DNA of 64,000 nt from Streptomyces pseudovenezuelae. GTDB lineage: Bacteria > Actinomycetota > Actinomycetes > Streptomycetales > Streptomycetaceae. The stretch's first letter is position 1. Each line of letters begins with the position of its first letter. Below, one piece after another: positions 47,329-56,348 of this stretch. The notes beneath the pieces were generated by a model. That model had not been told where the DNA came from. It worked only from the letters and a program-made list of their open reading frames with translations, and ran no database searches. A program made the translations under genes and the position numbers. The DNA is taken from contig NZ_KQ948155.1 of the NCBI RefSeq assembly GCF_001513955.1, positions 1 through 64,000 on the forward strand, written 5' to 3'.

Positions 47329-48852
47329 CTACTTCAGCAGCGGCAGCGCCGGGAAGTCGTACCCCTCCCACATCCGCCGCGACACCTCCTCCGGGTACGG
47401 CCGCACCTCCGCCCGCACGTCCAGCACCTGGGTCAGCCGGCCCGACGCCTCGAACGCCGGCCACCCCGGATCCCCGGTCCGTGCGAACCCGGCCCACGCC
47501 GACTGGAAGCGCGCGGTCAGCGTCCGGGCCTCGTCCGGCACCCCGGTCCCCGCGAACAGCAGCTGCCCGAGGTCGGCGTCGTACGTGCCGAACAGCAGCG
47601 GGATGTCCAGCCCGTGGCACGCGCCGAGCGCGCCGCCGAATCCCGGTGCGGGCCAGGTGAGTTCGTAGAGATGGGCGCGGCCGCCACCCGCCGTCTGCGC
47701 CTCCGCGAGCCGCAGGGACGGGATGTTGAACAGCCAGTCCGTCTGCACGCGTTCGAAGAGTTCGGTGGGCGAGGCGTCCGGGAATGCCTCGCGGTAGGAG
47801 CGCTCCCCGTCCGGGCCCGGTGCGAACGTCCGCAGCGCCGCGGCCGCCTGCTCCTCGGTGATCCTGCCGAGGTGCTCGCCGAGGGCGAGGAAGAGCCGGT
47901 ACTCGTCGCGGTTGTGCCCGACGAGCAGGTCCACGTCCCGCCCGGCGCCCGCGGCCAGCGCCTCCCAGGGGGTGCACGGCAGCACCTCCCCGTCGACGAC
48001 CGGCGCGAACGGCGTCACCGTCGGCGCAGCCTGCCCCCACCGGTCGTCGTACTCACGCATCCGCGCGCTCAACCGCTCACCGGCCGCCGGGAGTTCGCAC
48101 GGATCCACGGCGGACAGCGCGGCGGCCACGGGAGCGAGCCCCGCCTCCTTGCCGAGCTCCACCGCTATGTCCCGGGCGAGATCGGCGGAGAAATAGGTAC
48201 CGGGCACGCTCTGCGCGACGGCCCGCCGGAACAGGCCCCGCGCGGCCGGCATCGCCAGCAGCGAGGCCACCGACCCCGCGCCCGCCGACTCCCCGAACAC
48301 GGTGACCTGCCCGGGGTCCCCGCCGAACGCCGTGATGTTGTCCCGCACCCACTCCAGCCCCGCGACCTGGTCCAGCAGCCCCCGGTTCGCGGGCGCCCCC
48401 TCCAGCAGGGTGAACCCCTCGATGCCGACGCGGTAGTTGAGGGTGACGACGACAACGTCGCCGCCGCGCGCGAGATGCTGGGCGTCGTAGCCGGGGCTGC
48501 CGGAGTGGCCGAGCTTGTAGGCGCCGCCGTAGATCCACACCATCACCGGGCGGCGGGCCGCGGGGTCCGTCTCGGGGGTCCAGACGTTGACCGTCAGCCA
48601 GTCGTCACCGGTGGGCGTCGCGGGCTGCGCGGCCCGGCCCTGGAAGCCGGACTCCTGCGGGGGCGGGGGCCCGAAGGCGTACGCCTCCCGGGTCCCCTCC
48701 CAGCTCCCGACGGGCCGCGGTGCCTGGAACCGCCCCTCACCCACCGGCGGTTCGGCGAACGGGATCCCCCGGAAGACCACCAGTCCGTCCTCGGCGCGCC
48801 CGCGCACGGCACCGGCCGCGGTACGCACTTCGAGACCCTCGGCTGACGTCAT
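47329..48852 (-). CDS. type-B carboxylesterase
   Basis: A 507-aa alpha/beta hydrolase of the carboxylesterase/lipase family. The oxyanion region is VMVWIYGGAYKLGHS, and the nucleophile elbow VTVFGESAGAGSVASLL (Ser near 187) lies in the GxSxG pattern. The acid residue is in LLVGHNRDEYRLFLAL and the catalytic His in FGGALGACHGLDIPLLF. No signal peptide is evident, so it is cytosolic; the ester substrate is unknown. Lysine is scarce and Arg high, as in the rest of the window. Confidence 0.92.
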   Translation of the reverse strand: MTSAEGLEVRTAAGAVRGRAEDGLVVFRGIPFAEPPVGEGRFQAPRPVGSWEGTREAYAFGPPPPQESGFQGRAAQPATPTGDDWLTVNVWTPETDPAARRPVMVWIYGGAYKLGHSGSPGYDAQHLARGGDVVVVTLNYRVGIEGFTLLEGAPANRGLLDQVAGLEWVRDNITAFGGDPGQVTVFGESAGAGSVASLLAMPAARGLFRRAVAQSVPGTYFSADLARDIAVELGKEAGLAPVAAALSAVDPCELPAAGERLSARMREYDDRWGQAAPTVTPFAPVVDGEVLPCTPWEALAAGAGRDVDLLVGHNRDEYRLFLALGEHLGRITEEQAAAALRTFAPGPDGERSYREAFPDASPTELFERVQTDWLFNIPSLRLAEAQTAGGGRAHLYELTWPAPGFGGALGACHGLDIPLLFGTYDADLGQLLFAGTGVPDEARTLTARFQSAWAGFARTGDPGWPAFEASGRLTQVLDVRAEVRPYPEEVSRRMWEGYDFPALPLLK

Positions 48853-48942
48853 CGGTCGAACTCCTCACAGGTCGGGGCTGCTGCGCCTCACTCCAGCCCA
48901 CGTCCCTTGCCTGAGTCAACCAAGCCGGGGAGCGTTGTTGCG

Positions 48943-50064
48943 TCAGCTCAACGACTTCAGCGCGGACGCGTCGTACGGCTGAAGTTCGTCGAAGCGGCCC
49001 GCCAGCACCTTCGCGGCCCACTCGGGGTCCTGGAGCAGCGCCCGCCCGACGGCGACCATGTCGAACTCCTCGCGCTCCAGGGCGTCGAGGAGGTCGTCGA
49101 TGCTCTTGACCGGGGAGCCCTCGCCCATGAAGCCCTTGATGAAGTCGCCGTCGAGGCCGACCGAGCCCACGGTGATGGTGGTCCGGCCGGTGAGCTTCTT
49201 GGTCCAGCCGGCGAGGTTGAGGTCGGAGCCCTCGAACTCGGGGAGCCAGTAGCGGCGGGTGGAGGCGTGGAAGGCGTCGACACCGGCCGCGGCGAGCGGG
49301 GCGAGGATCGCCTCCAGCTCCTCGGGCGTCTCGGCGAGCCGCGCCTTGTAGGCGTCCTGCTTCCACTGCGAGTACCGGAAGATGACCGGGAACTCGGACG
49401 AGACCGTCTCGCGTACGGCCGCCACGATCTCCGCCGCGAACTTCGCGCGGGCGACCGGGTCACCGCCGTAGGCGTCGGTACGGCGGTTGGTGCCCGCCCA
49501 CAGGAACTGGTCGAGGAGGTAGCCGTGGGCGCCGTGCAGTTCCACGCCGTCGAAGCCGATGCGCTCGGCGGCGGCCGCGGCCTCGGCGAACGCGCCGATG
49601 ACGTCGTCCAGGTCGCGCTGGGTCATCGCCTTGCCGGTGGGCTCGTCGGCGCCGATCCGCAGGCCCGAGGGGCCGACGGCGGGGGCGTCGGCGTAGGGCG
49701 CCTCACCCTCGTTGCGGACCATGCCGATGTGCCACAGCTGCGGCACGATGGTGCCGCCCGCCGCGTGCACCTGCTCGGCGACCTTCGCCCAGCCCGCCAG
49801 CTGCTCCTCGCCGTGGAACCGCGGGACGTTGTCGCTGTTCCCCGCCGACGTGTGGCCCACGTAGGTGCCCTCGGTGACGATCAGACCGACCCCGGCGGCC
49901 GCGCGGCGGGAGTAGTACGACGCCACGTTCTCGCCGGGGACACCGCCCGGGGAGAACATGCGGGTCATGGGCGCCATCGCGATGCGGTTCGGGACGGTCA
50001 GGCCGTTGATGTGCACCGGACGGGACAGAATCTCGGCAGCGCGGGAGGGGACGGGGGCAGTCAC
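48943..50064 (-). CDS. Old Yellow Enzyme family ene-reductase
   Basis: A 373-aa FMN-dependent oxidoreductase. OYE landmarks are PNRIAMAPMTRMFSPGGVP (FMN and substrate loop), QLWHIGMV, FDGVELHGAHGYLLDQFLW (active-site His-x-x-His), WAGTNRRTDAYGG and MVAVGRALLQDPEWAAKV (phosphate-binding end). It reduces activated alkenes with NAD(P)H; the physiological substrate is unknown. Its upstream region (50065-50100) leads to the tRNA-Gly terminator. Confidence 0.92.
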   Translation of the reverse strand: MTAPVPSRAAEILSRPVHINGLTVPNRIAMAPMTRMFSPGGVPGENVASYYSRRAAAGVGLIVTEGTYVGHTSAGNSDNVPRFHGEEQLAGWAKVAEQVHAAGGTIVPQLWHIGMVRNEGEAPYADAPAVGPSGLRIGADEPTGKAMTQRDLDDVIGAFAEAAAAAERIGFDGVELHGAHGYLLDQFLWAGTNRRTDAYGGDPVARAKFAAEIVAAVRETVSSEFPVIFRYSQWKQDAYKARLAETPEELEAILAPLAAAGVDAFHASTRRYWLPEFEGSDLNLAGWTKKLTGRTTITVGSVGLDGDFIKGFMGEGSPVKSIDDLLDALEREEFDMVAVGRALLQDPEWAAKVLAGRFDELQPYDASALKSLS

Positions 50065-50170
50065 GTGGGGGTACTCCTCGGTATGTGCATGCGCATGGAC
50101 ACTACCCAGGTGCCAACCGTCCCGCGCGCCTCAGGATTTCCCGCTGCTCTGTGACTCCGGCCACGCATGG

Positions 50171-50206
50171 AAGAAGCCCGCCCCACGAGTGTGGGACGGG
50201 CTTCTT
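50171..50206 (-). terminator. strong terminator of the tRNA-Gly gene
   Basis: AAGAAGCCCG (50171-50180) and CGGGCTTCTT (50197-50206) with an inner CCCAC/GTGGG helix give about 15 bp of stem with one mismatch and a GAGT loop. It lies 4 nt downstream of the tRNA on the minus strand. Confidence 0.75.
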
Positions 50207-50210
50207 ATCG

Positions 50211-50280
50211 AGCGCCGGGCAGGCCTTGCACCTGCATCTCCCCGCAGGAAGCGGGGCGTCTTTCCTTGGACCACCAACGC
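50211..50280 (-). tRNA. tRNA-Gly(UCC) with atypical T-loop and anticodon loop
   Basis: On the minus strand all four arms fold. The acceptor is GCGTTGG/CCGGCGC (two G-U pairs), the D-arm GTC-8-GAC, the anticodon stem CCCCG/CGGGG with loop CTTCCTG (anticodon TCC), the variable loop AGAT, and the T-stem GCAGG/CCTGC with loop TGCAAGG. The discriminator is T and CCA is not encoded. Two features are abnormal: the T-loop starts T-G-C, so G replaces the universal pseudouridine 55, and position 37 is T rather than a purine, with C32 and G38 able to pair. GUGC in place of GTpsiC is known from staphylococcal cell-wall tRNA-Gly. It is followed by a strong terminator. Confidence 0.8.
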
Positions 50281-50322
50281 GTAGTCGACCGACGGGAGTT
50301 CACGTCGGGCGGCTCGTGATCA

Positions 50323-50328
50323 ACTATA
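50323..50328 (-). promoter_or_regulatory. possible -10 box for the tRNA-Gly
   Basis: TATAGT on the minus strand (50328-50323) is a near-consensus -10, about 43 nt before the tRNA 5' end. No clear -35 is seen, and the upstream part overlaps the groEL terminator. Confidence 0.35.
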
Positions 50329-50341
50329 GCGCAAGAAAAGA

Positions 50342-50384
50342 CCGGGGGCGGCCACCCCCTGTTCCCAGGAAGGACCGCCCCCGG
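50342..50384 (-). terminator. terminator hairpin after groEL
   Basis: CCGGGGGCGG (50342-50351) and CCGCCCCCGG (50375-50384) are perfect 10-bp arms about 43 nt after the groEL stop. Confidence 0.65.
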
Positions 50385-50426
50385 CAAGGACGTTGATCGA
50401 CCGTCGGGCCTCACGGCCCGGGGCGA

Positions 50427-52049
<1,623 letters not shown>

Positions 52050-52175
52050 GTGAAGTGGTCCCTCCAGGACTGGGGGTGATTCCTTCGGACCGCGCCCGCG
52101 CCCGCGACGGACGGCTCGCCGGCCTGTGGATCCTTGCCCCACAAGGCCTGCGGGCCTCACCGACCCGGTCCATCT

Positions 52176-52202
52176 TTGTCACTCTCACCTTCAGAGTGCT
52201 AA
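52176..52202 (-). promoter_or_regulatory. CIRCE operator, proximal copy
   Basis: On the + strand TTGTCACTC, 9 nt, GAGTGCTAA: one perfect and one degenerate (2 mismatches) half of TTAGCACTC-N9-GAGTGCTAA, the HrcA operator. Confidence 0.85.
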
Positions 52203-52208
52203 CGCCAA

Positions 52209-52237
52209 TGATTAGCACTCGGCATGGTCGAGTGCAA
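52209..52237 (-). promoter_or_regulatory. groEL promoter
   Basis: On the minus strand TTGCAC (52237-52232), a 17-bp spacer and TAATCA (52214-52209). It is overlapped by the distal CIRCE copy. Confidence 0.65.
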
Positions 52238-52238
52238 G
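52212..52238 (-). promoter_or_regulatory. CIRCE operator, distal copy
   Basis: On the + strand TTAGCACTC (52212-52220), 9 nt, GAGTGCAAG (52230-52238), two mismatches in the second half. It covers the -35 to -10 region of groEL. Confidence 0.85.
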
Positions 52239-52264
52239 CGCCTCCCGAATACCGGGGTGGGGAG

Positions 52265-52285
52265 CGCGCAGTTCCCCGCGCCCCT
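52265..52285 (+). repeat. dispersed Streptomyces repeat, copy 1
   Basis: CGCGCAGTTCCCCGCGCCCC followed by T: the shortest + strand copy of the repeat, lacking the GGCTGGT lead. Confidence 0.8.
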
Positions 52286-52344
52286 GGAAGAGCCATGCGG
52301 ACGCTCGCGCAGCCGCGCACGGCGGGCGGGTGCGGGCCGGTGGG

Positions 52345-52372
52345 GGCTGGTCGCGCAGTTCCCCGCGCCCCT
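52345..52372 (+). repeat. dispersed Streptomyces repeat, copy 2
   Basis: GGCTGGTCGCGCAGTTCCCC then GCGCCCCT: a second + copy with the GGCTGGT lead sequence. Confidence 0.85.
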
Positions 52373-52441
52373 ACGGAGCTACAGCCACCGGCGCCGCTAT
52401 GGACTGTGCCGGGTGCGGTCGTGTTGCGGGTACAGGTGCGT

Positions 52442-52477
52442 CGTGGCTGGTCGCGCAGTTCCCCGCGCCCCTGGGGG
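52442..52477 (+). repeat. dispersed Streptomyces repeat, copy 3
   Basis: CGTGGCTGGTCGCGCAGTTC then CCCGCGCCCCTGGGGG: the longest + copy, extended on both sides. Confidence 0.85.
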
Positions 52478-52658
52478 GGTGCAGTCGCCGGCACCACGAC
52501 GGACCGTTGGCCGGGTACGGCGTGCAGGGGACGGGGTGGGGGGTGTCCGCCCGCAGCGGCCGGCGTCCGTTACAGGGCACTTCTCAAGGGGCCGAGCCGC
52601 CGGACCGAGGACGGATACCCCCCGCCCCGGCCCCGACCCCACCACCCACCCGCCCCTC

Positions 52659-52680
52659 CAGGGGCGCGGGGAACTGCGCA
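52659..52680 (-). repeat. dispersed Streptomyces repeat, copy 4 (inverted)
   Basis: AGGGGCGCGGGGAACTGCGC reads on the + strand, which is the reverse complement of copies 1-3. Together the four copies fill much of the 756-bp gap between groEL and the cold-shock gene; no gene is supported there. Confidence 0.85.
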
Positions 52681-52805
52681 AAAACGCCCGCCCCCACCGG
52701 ACCCGCACAAGCACATGCCGAAGGGCCCGTACCCATGACTCCCCATGGGGTACGAGCCCTTCGAAGAAGAACGAAGAACGACGCTGTTGTTACCCGGCGC
52801 GTGCT

Positions 52806-53012
52806 TCAGCCAGTCGCGAGACGAACCATGTCCGCCTGCGGCCCCTTCTGACCCTGCGAGATCTCGAACTCGACCCGCTGGCCCTCTTCAAGGGTGCGGT
52901 AGCCGTCCATCTGAATCGCGCTGTAGTGGACGAATACATCCGCACCACCGTCGACCGCGATGAAGCCGTACCCCTTCTCCGCGTTGAACCACTTGACGGT
53001 GCCCTGAGCCAT
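52806..53012 (-). CDS. cold-shock protein CspA-type
   Basis: A 68-aa single cold-shock domain protein. The OB-fold RNA-binding motifs are RNP1 KGYGFIAVDGG and RNP2 DVFVHYSAI; the start is AQGTVKWFNAEKG. It binds single-stranded RNA or DNA and acts as an RNA chaperone. GGGGAG lies 6 nt upstream of the ATG. A gene-free region of about 440 bp precedes it, suggesting a long structured 5' leader, as is common for csp mRNAs. Confidence 0.95.
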   Translation of the reverse strand: MAQGTVKWFNAEKGYGFIAVDGGADVFVHYSAIQMDGYRTLEEGQRVEFEISQGQKGPQADMVRLATG

Positions 53013-53455
53013 GCCTAACTCCCCTATTACTGGCCCTTGCACGGATCCACACTTCATGGATCCGGGTCAGACCTCACCCCCCACATGGTTGGGGGCGTGC
53101 GCCGGAACGCGTCGACCGCGGCTGAATGTATCTGTCCAACTGCCGTCTGCAACAGGTCAATCGGACGAGAATTCTGGACGGAAGGGGTCCGGAATGTAGT
53201 GAGAATTCGCCCGAATTCGGGGCAAGTCGGGCCCCATAAAAGGAGCATAAGCCACAAAGAACCCACACACTTTGGCTACTTCTCGTCGCATCCGAAGTCA
53301 GAACTCATATGCGTCCGGCATGCGGGAAGCAGCAGGTTCCCCAACTGTACCGTGCTCAACCATAGAGAATTGCCCCCTCCGCTTCTCTCGCGGAGAGGGC
53401 AATCAGATGAACACTCGGTAATTACTGTTACCGAAGGTAATGACCAGTCATACGG
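53013..53455. other. 443-bp gene-free region upstream of the csp gene
   Basis: No gene is supported. It holds the upstream and leader region of the csp gene (minus strand), an unusually AT-rich part with GAATTC-type sequences, the terminator of the thrC operon at 53369-53403, and a CGGTAA-TTACCG dyad at 53416-53433. Confidence 0.55.
53369..53403 (-). terminator. terminator of the thrC-sulfur-carrier operon
   Basis: ATTGCCCCCTCCGC (53369-53382) and GCGGAGAGGGCAAT (53390-53403) form a 13-bp stem with one mismatch and a TTCTCTC loop, followed on the minus strand by a TTCTCT tract. Confidence 0.8.
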
Positions 53456-53731
53456 TCACCCGCCGGCGACCGCCGGGATGATGGAGACTCCGGCCCCGTC
53501 GGGCGTCACCGTCTCCAGCCCCTGCTCGAACCGCACATCGTCGTCGTTCACGTACACGTTCACGAACCGCCGCAGCTTGCCCTGGTCGTCGAGAACCCGC
53601 GCGGCGATCCCGGTGTGGTTCTTCTCCAGATCCGCGATGACCTCGGCGAGGGTCCCGCCCTCGGCCTGCACCTCGGCCTGGCCGCCGGTGTAGGTGCGCA
53701 GGATGGTGGGGATGCGGACGTTGACGCTCAT
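53456..53731 (-). CDS. MoaD/ThiS-family sulfur-carrier protein (CysO-like)
   Basis: A 91-aa ubiquitin-fold protein (VRIPTILRTYTGGQAEVQ start; FVNVYVNDDDVRFEQGLETVTPDGAGVSIIPAVAGG end). The C-terminal Gly-Gly is the site that is adenylated and converted to a thiocarboxylate. The sequence is nearer to CysO-type carriers than to ThiS or MoaD. It overlaps thrC by 4 bp (ATGA) and is therefore coupled to threonine synthase, with which it shares a SAM-riboswitch leader. A role in Cys or Met sulfur supply is inferred. Confidence 0.9.
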   Translation of the reverse strand: MSVNVRIPTILRTYTGGQAEVQAEGGTLAEVIADLEKNHTGIAARVLDDQGKLRRFVNVYVNDDDVRFEQGLETVTPDGAGVSIIPAVAGG

Positions 53732-55011
53732 GCGAGGCCAGCCTCTCGGAAAGAGTCCAGGTTCGGACGAATCGTGGCGGTGAGCCCGGTACCGGCCACC
53801 GCGTCCAGGGTCTTGAGACCGTCGCCGGTGTTCAGCACCACCGTGGTCTTCGTCGGGTCGAGGACGCCGTTCTCGATCAGCTTGCGGGTCACACCCACGG
53901 TCACGCCACCCGCGGTCTCCGCGAAGATGCCCTCGGTACGCGCCAGCAGCTTGATCGCGTCGACTACCTGCTCGTCGTTCACGTCCTCCACGGCACCGCC
54001 GGTACGACGCGCGATGTCCAGCACGTACGGCCCGTCCGCCGGGTTGCCGATCGCCAGCGACTTGGCGATGGTGTTCGGCTTCTGCGGCCGGACCACGTCG
54101 TGGCCCGCCTTGTACGCCACCGACACCGGCGAGCACCCCTCGGCCTGCGCACCGAAGATCTTGTACGGCTTGTCCTCGACGAGCCCGAGCTTGATCAGCT
54201 CCTGCAGACCCTTGTCGATCTTCGTGAGCTGCGAGCCGGAGGCGATCGGCACGACCAGCTGGTCGGGAAGCTGCCAGCCCAGCTGCTCGCAGATCTCGTA
54301 CGCCAGGGTCTTGGACCCCTCCGCGTAGTACGGCCGCAGGTTGACGTTGACGAAGCCCCAGCCCTCGCCGGCCGGGTCGCCGATCAGCTCGGAGCAGAAG
54401 CGGTTCACGTCGTCGTAGTTGCCCTCGATGCCGACGAGCTCGCCGCCGTAGATCGCGGCCATGACGACCTTGCCCTGCTCCAGGTCGTGCGGGATGAACA
54501 CGCAGGAACGGAAGCCGGCCCGGGCAGCGGCGGCGCCCACCGCACCGGCCAGGTTGCCGGTGGAGGAGCAGGAGAGGGTGGTGAAACCGAAGACGCGGGC
54601 GGCCTCGATGGCCTGGGCGACGACGCGGTCCTTGAAGGAGTGCGTCGGGTTGCCGGAGTCGTCCTTGACGAACAGCTTCCCGGCGTCGACGCCCAGCTCG
54701 CGGGCGAGGTTGTCGGCCTTGACGAGCTTGGTCCAGCCGGGGTTGATGTTGGGCTTGTCCGCCACGTCCGCGGGGACGGGCAGCAGCGGGGCGTAGCGCC
54801 AGATGTTCGCGGGTCCCGCCTCGATCTGCTTGCGGAGCTCCTCAGTGTCGTACGCCGAGAAGTCGTAGGCGATCTCGAGCGGGCCGAAACACTCCTCGCA
54901 GGCGAAGACCGGGCCGAGCGGGACGCGGTGACCGCATTCGCGGCAGCTCAGCGCCGCGGCGGGACCCAGATCGACGGAGTTCGTGGTGCTTGCAACTGTC
55001 TGCGCAGCCAT
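53728..55011 (-). CDS. thrC: threonine synthase
   Basis: A 427-aa PLP enzyme converting O-phosphohomoserine to threonine. The PLP Lys lies in DDSGNPTHSFKDRVVAQA; the glycine-rich phosphate loop is CSSTGNLAGAVGAAAARAG. An N-terminal Cys-rich segment (LSCRECGHRVPLGPVFACEECFGPLEIAY, two CxxC pairs) is a zinc ribbon typical of this branch. The ATG at 55011 is chosen; an in-frame ATG upstream at 55035 is possible. A SAM-riboswitch leader precedes it, and the sulfur-carrier gene overlaps its 3' end. Confidence 0.95.
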   Translation of the reverse strand: MAAQTVASTTNSVDLGPAAALSCRECGHRVPLGPVFACEECFGPLEIAYDFSAYDTEELRKQIEAGPANIWRYAPLLPVPADVADKPNINPGWTKLVKADNLARELGVDAGKLFVKDDSGNPTHSFKDRVVAQAIEAARVFGFTTLSCSSTGNLAGAVGAAAARAGFRSCVFIPHDLEQGKVVMAAIYGGELVGIEGNYDDVNRFCSELIGDPAGEGWGFVNVNLRPYYAEGSKTLAYEICEQLGWQLPDQLVVPIASGSQLTKIDKGLQELIKLGLVEDKPYKIFGAQAEGCSPVSVAYKAGHDVVRPQKPNTIAKSLAIGNPADGPYVLDIARRTGGAVEDVNDEQVVDAIKLLARTEGIFAETAGGVTVGVTRKLIENGVLDPTKTTVVLNTGDGLKTLDAVAGTGLTATIRPNLDSFREAGLA

Positions 55012-55027
55012 GGAGGCGAGGCCCTTT

Positions 55028-55188
55028 CTCCTCATCTTCCTCACGACGCATCTCGCCGTGAGACGGATTTGGCACCTTCCCGAGCCGGGAGCCTCGCGGA
55101 GACGATCGTCATCGATCGCTACGAGAACCGACTGGAGGGTTGCCGGGGCTTCATCGGGCCGTATCCCTCTGCCCCTCTGGATGAGCGG
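55028..55188 (-). ncRNA. SAM riboswitch (S-box superfamily) leader of thrC
   Basis: On the minus strand the conserved core elements occur in order: CAGAGGGGCAGAGGGAT, CGGCCCGATGAAGCCCCGGC with AACC, and GGTGCCAAATCC, as in SAM-I/SAM-IV aptamers. CTCATC (55180-55185) can pair with GATGAG (55031-55036) as an outer helix, and CTCACG/CGTGAG can form a 3' hairpin next to the ribosome site. Subclass (I or IV) is not resolved. High SAM would reduce thrC expression. Confidence 0.85.
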
Positions 55189-55335
55189 TATGAAGTTGTG
55201 AACGGCGGGCCACCCAGGACATGCGATGGTCACCCGCGTTGTTCAAGACTGTAACCGAAGGCCAGGACAGTTGAGATAGTCGTCCGAACGGCGAGATGGA
55301 TCACACGCAGATCACACGCAGAGGAGCCGCGCACT

Positions 55336-56280
55336 GTGCTGAACGAAGTCGAGCGCTGGCTGGCCACCCGGTCCTGGTCCGCGACCGATCGCCCGCTCCA
55401 CCGGATCATGGCCGCGAAGCGGAGCACGGGTCGGACCGTCAGTGTCGTCCTGCCCGCGCTCAACGAGGAGGAGACGGTCGGTGACATCGTCGCCGTGATC
55501 CGTCATGACCTCATGCAGCAGGTCCCGCTCGTCGACGAGATCGTCGTCGTCGACTCGGGATCGACCGACCGCACCTCGGAGGTCGCCACCGCGGCCGGGG
55601 CGCGGGTCGTCCACCGCGACGACATCCTCCCGCGCATACCGGCCGTGCCCGGCAAGGGCGAGGTCCTGTGGCGCTCCCTGCTCGTCACCAGCGGGGACAT
55701 CGTCTGCTTCATCGACGCCGACCTGAAGGAGTTCTCCTCGGACTTCGTCGCCGGCATCGTCGGACCGCTGCTCACCGACCCCGAGGTCGACCTGGTCAAG
55801 GGCATGTACGACCGTCCCCTGGGCGGCGCCGCCGGGCAGGGCGGCCGGGTCACCGAGCTCATGGCGCGCCCGCTGCTGAACATGCACTGGCCGCAGCTGG
55901 CCGGTTTCGTGCAGCCGCTGGGCGGCGAGTACGCGGCCCGGCGCTCGCTGCTGGAGCAGCTGCCGTTCCCCGTCGGCTACGGCGTCGAGCTGGGCATGCT
56001 GGTCGACGCCCTGCACCTGGTGGGCCTGGACGCCCTCGCCCAGGTCGACGTCGGCGTGCGCAAGCACCGCCACCAGGACGGACAGGCCCTGGGCCGGATG
56101 TCCGCCGCGATCTACCGTACCGCCCAGCTCCGGCTGGCCCGCGGTCACATGATCCGGCCCGCCCTCACCCAGTTCGAGCGGGGCCGGGACGGCTTCGAGC
56201 CGCGGACGTACTCCGTGGACACGGAGGAGCGGCCGCCGATGACGGAGATCCCGGAGTACATGAAAAGAAGGGCTGCGTAG
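55336..56280 (+). CDS. gpgS: glucosyl-3-phosphoglycerate synthase
   Basis: A 314-aa GT-81 family glucosyltransferase making glucosyl-3-phosphoglycerate from a nucleotide-sugar and 3-phosphoglycerate, the first step to glucosylglycerate-type solutes. The nucleotide-binding part is VSVVLPALNEEETVGDIV and the DxD-like motif is VCFIDADLKEFS. Downstream LLNMHWPQLAGFVQPLGGEYAARRSLLEQL and VGVRKHRHQDGQALGRM are typical of GpgS. GTG at 55336 with GAGGAG upstream. It lies next to otsA and otsB, consistent with a compatible-solute cluster. Confidence 0.93.
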   Translation: MLNEVERWLATRSWSATDRPLHRIMAAKRSTGRTVSVVLPALNEEETVGDIVAVIRHDLMQQVPLVDEIVVVDSGSTDRTSEVATAAGARVVHRDDILPRIPAVPGKGEVLWRSLLVTSGDIVCFIDADLKEFSSDFVAGIVGPLLTDPEVDLVKGMYDRPLGGAAGQGGRVTELMARPLLNMHWPQLAGFVQPLGGEYAARRSLLEQLPFPVGYGVELGMLVDALHLVGLDALAQVDVGVRKHRHQDGQALGRMSAAIYRTAQLRLARGHMIRPALTQFERGRDGFEPRTYSVDTEERPPMTEIPEYMKRRAA

Positions 56281-56335
56281 GAGCGCCCCTTCCGGAGCGC
56301 TCCCAAGGGAACGTTTGAGCGGTTGGACACCGGGC

Positions 56336-56348
56336 TAGGTTTCGAGGC
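56336..56348 (+). promoter_or_regulatory. leaderless -10 box of otsA
   Basis: TAGGTT (56336-56341), 7 nt, then ATG at 56349; TTTGAG about 16 nt further up may be the -35. Confidence 0.5.

Noticed and set aside
50205..50290. Integration (att) site at the tRNA-Gly
   Set aside because: No integrase gene or direct repeat of the tRNA 3' end was found in the flanking sequence.
52169..52205. HspR/HAIR element at the groEL promoter
   Set aside because: The motifs match CIRCE (TTAGCACTC halves), not the CTTGAGT-N7-ACTCAAG HAIR pattern.
52240..52740. CRISPR array suggested by repeated units in the groEL gap
   Set aside because: Units differ in spacing and orientation and lack uniform spacers; they belong to a dispersed repeat family also found in nagA.
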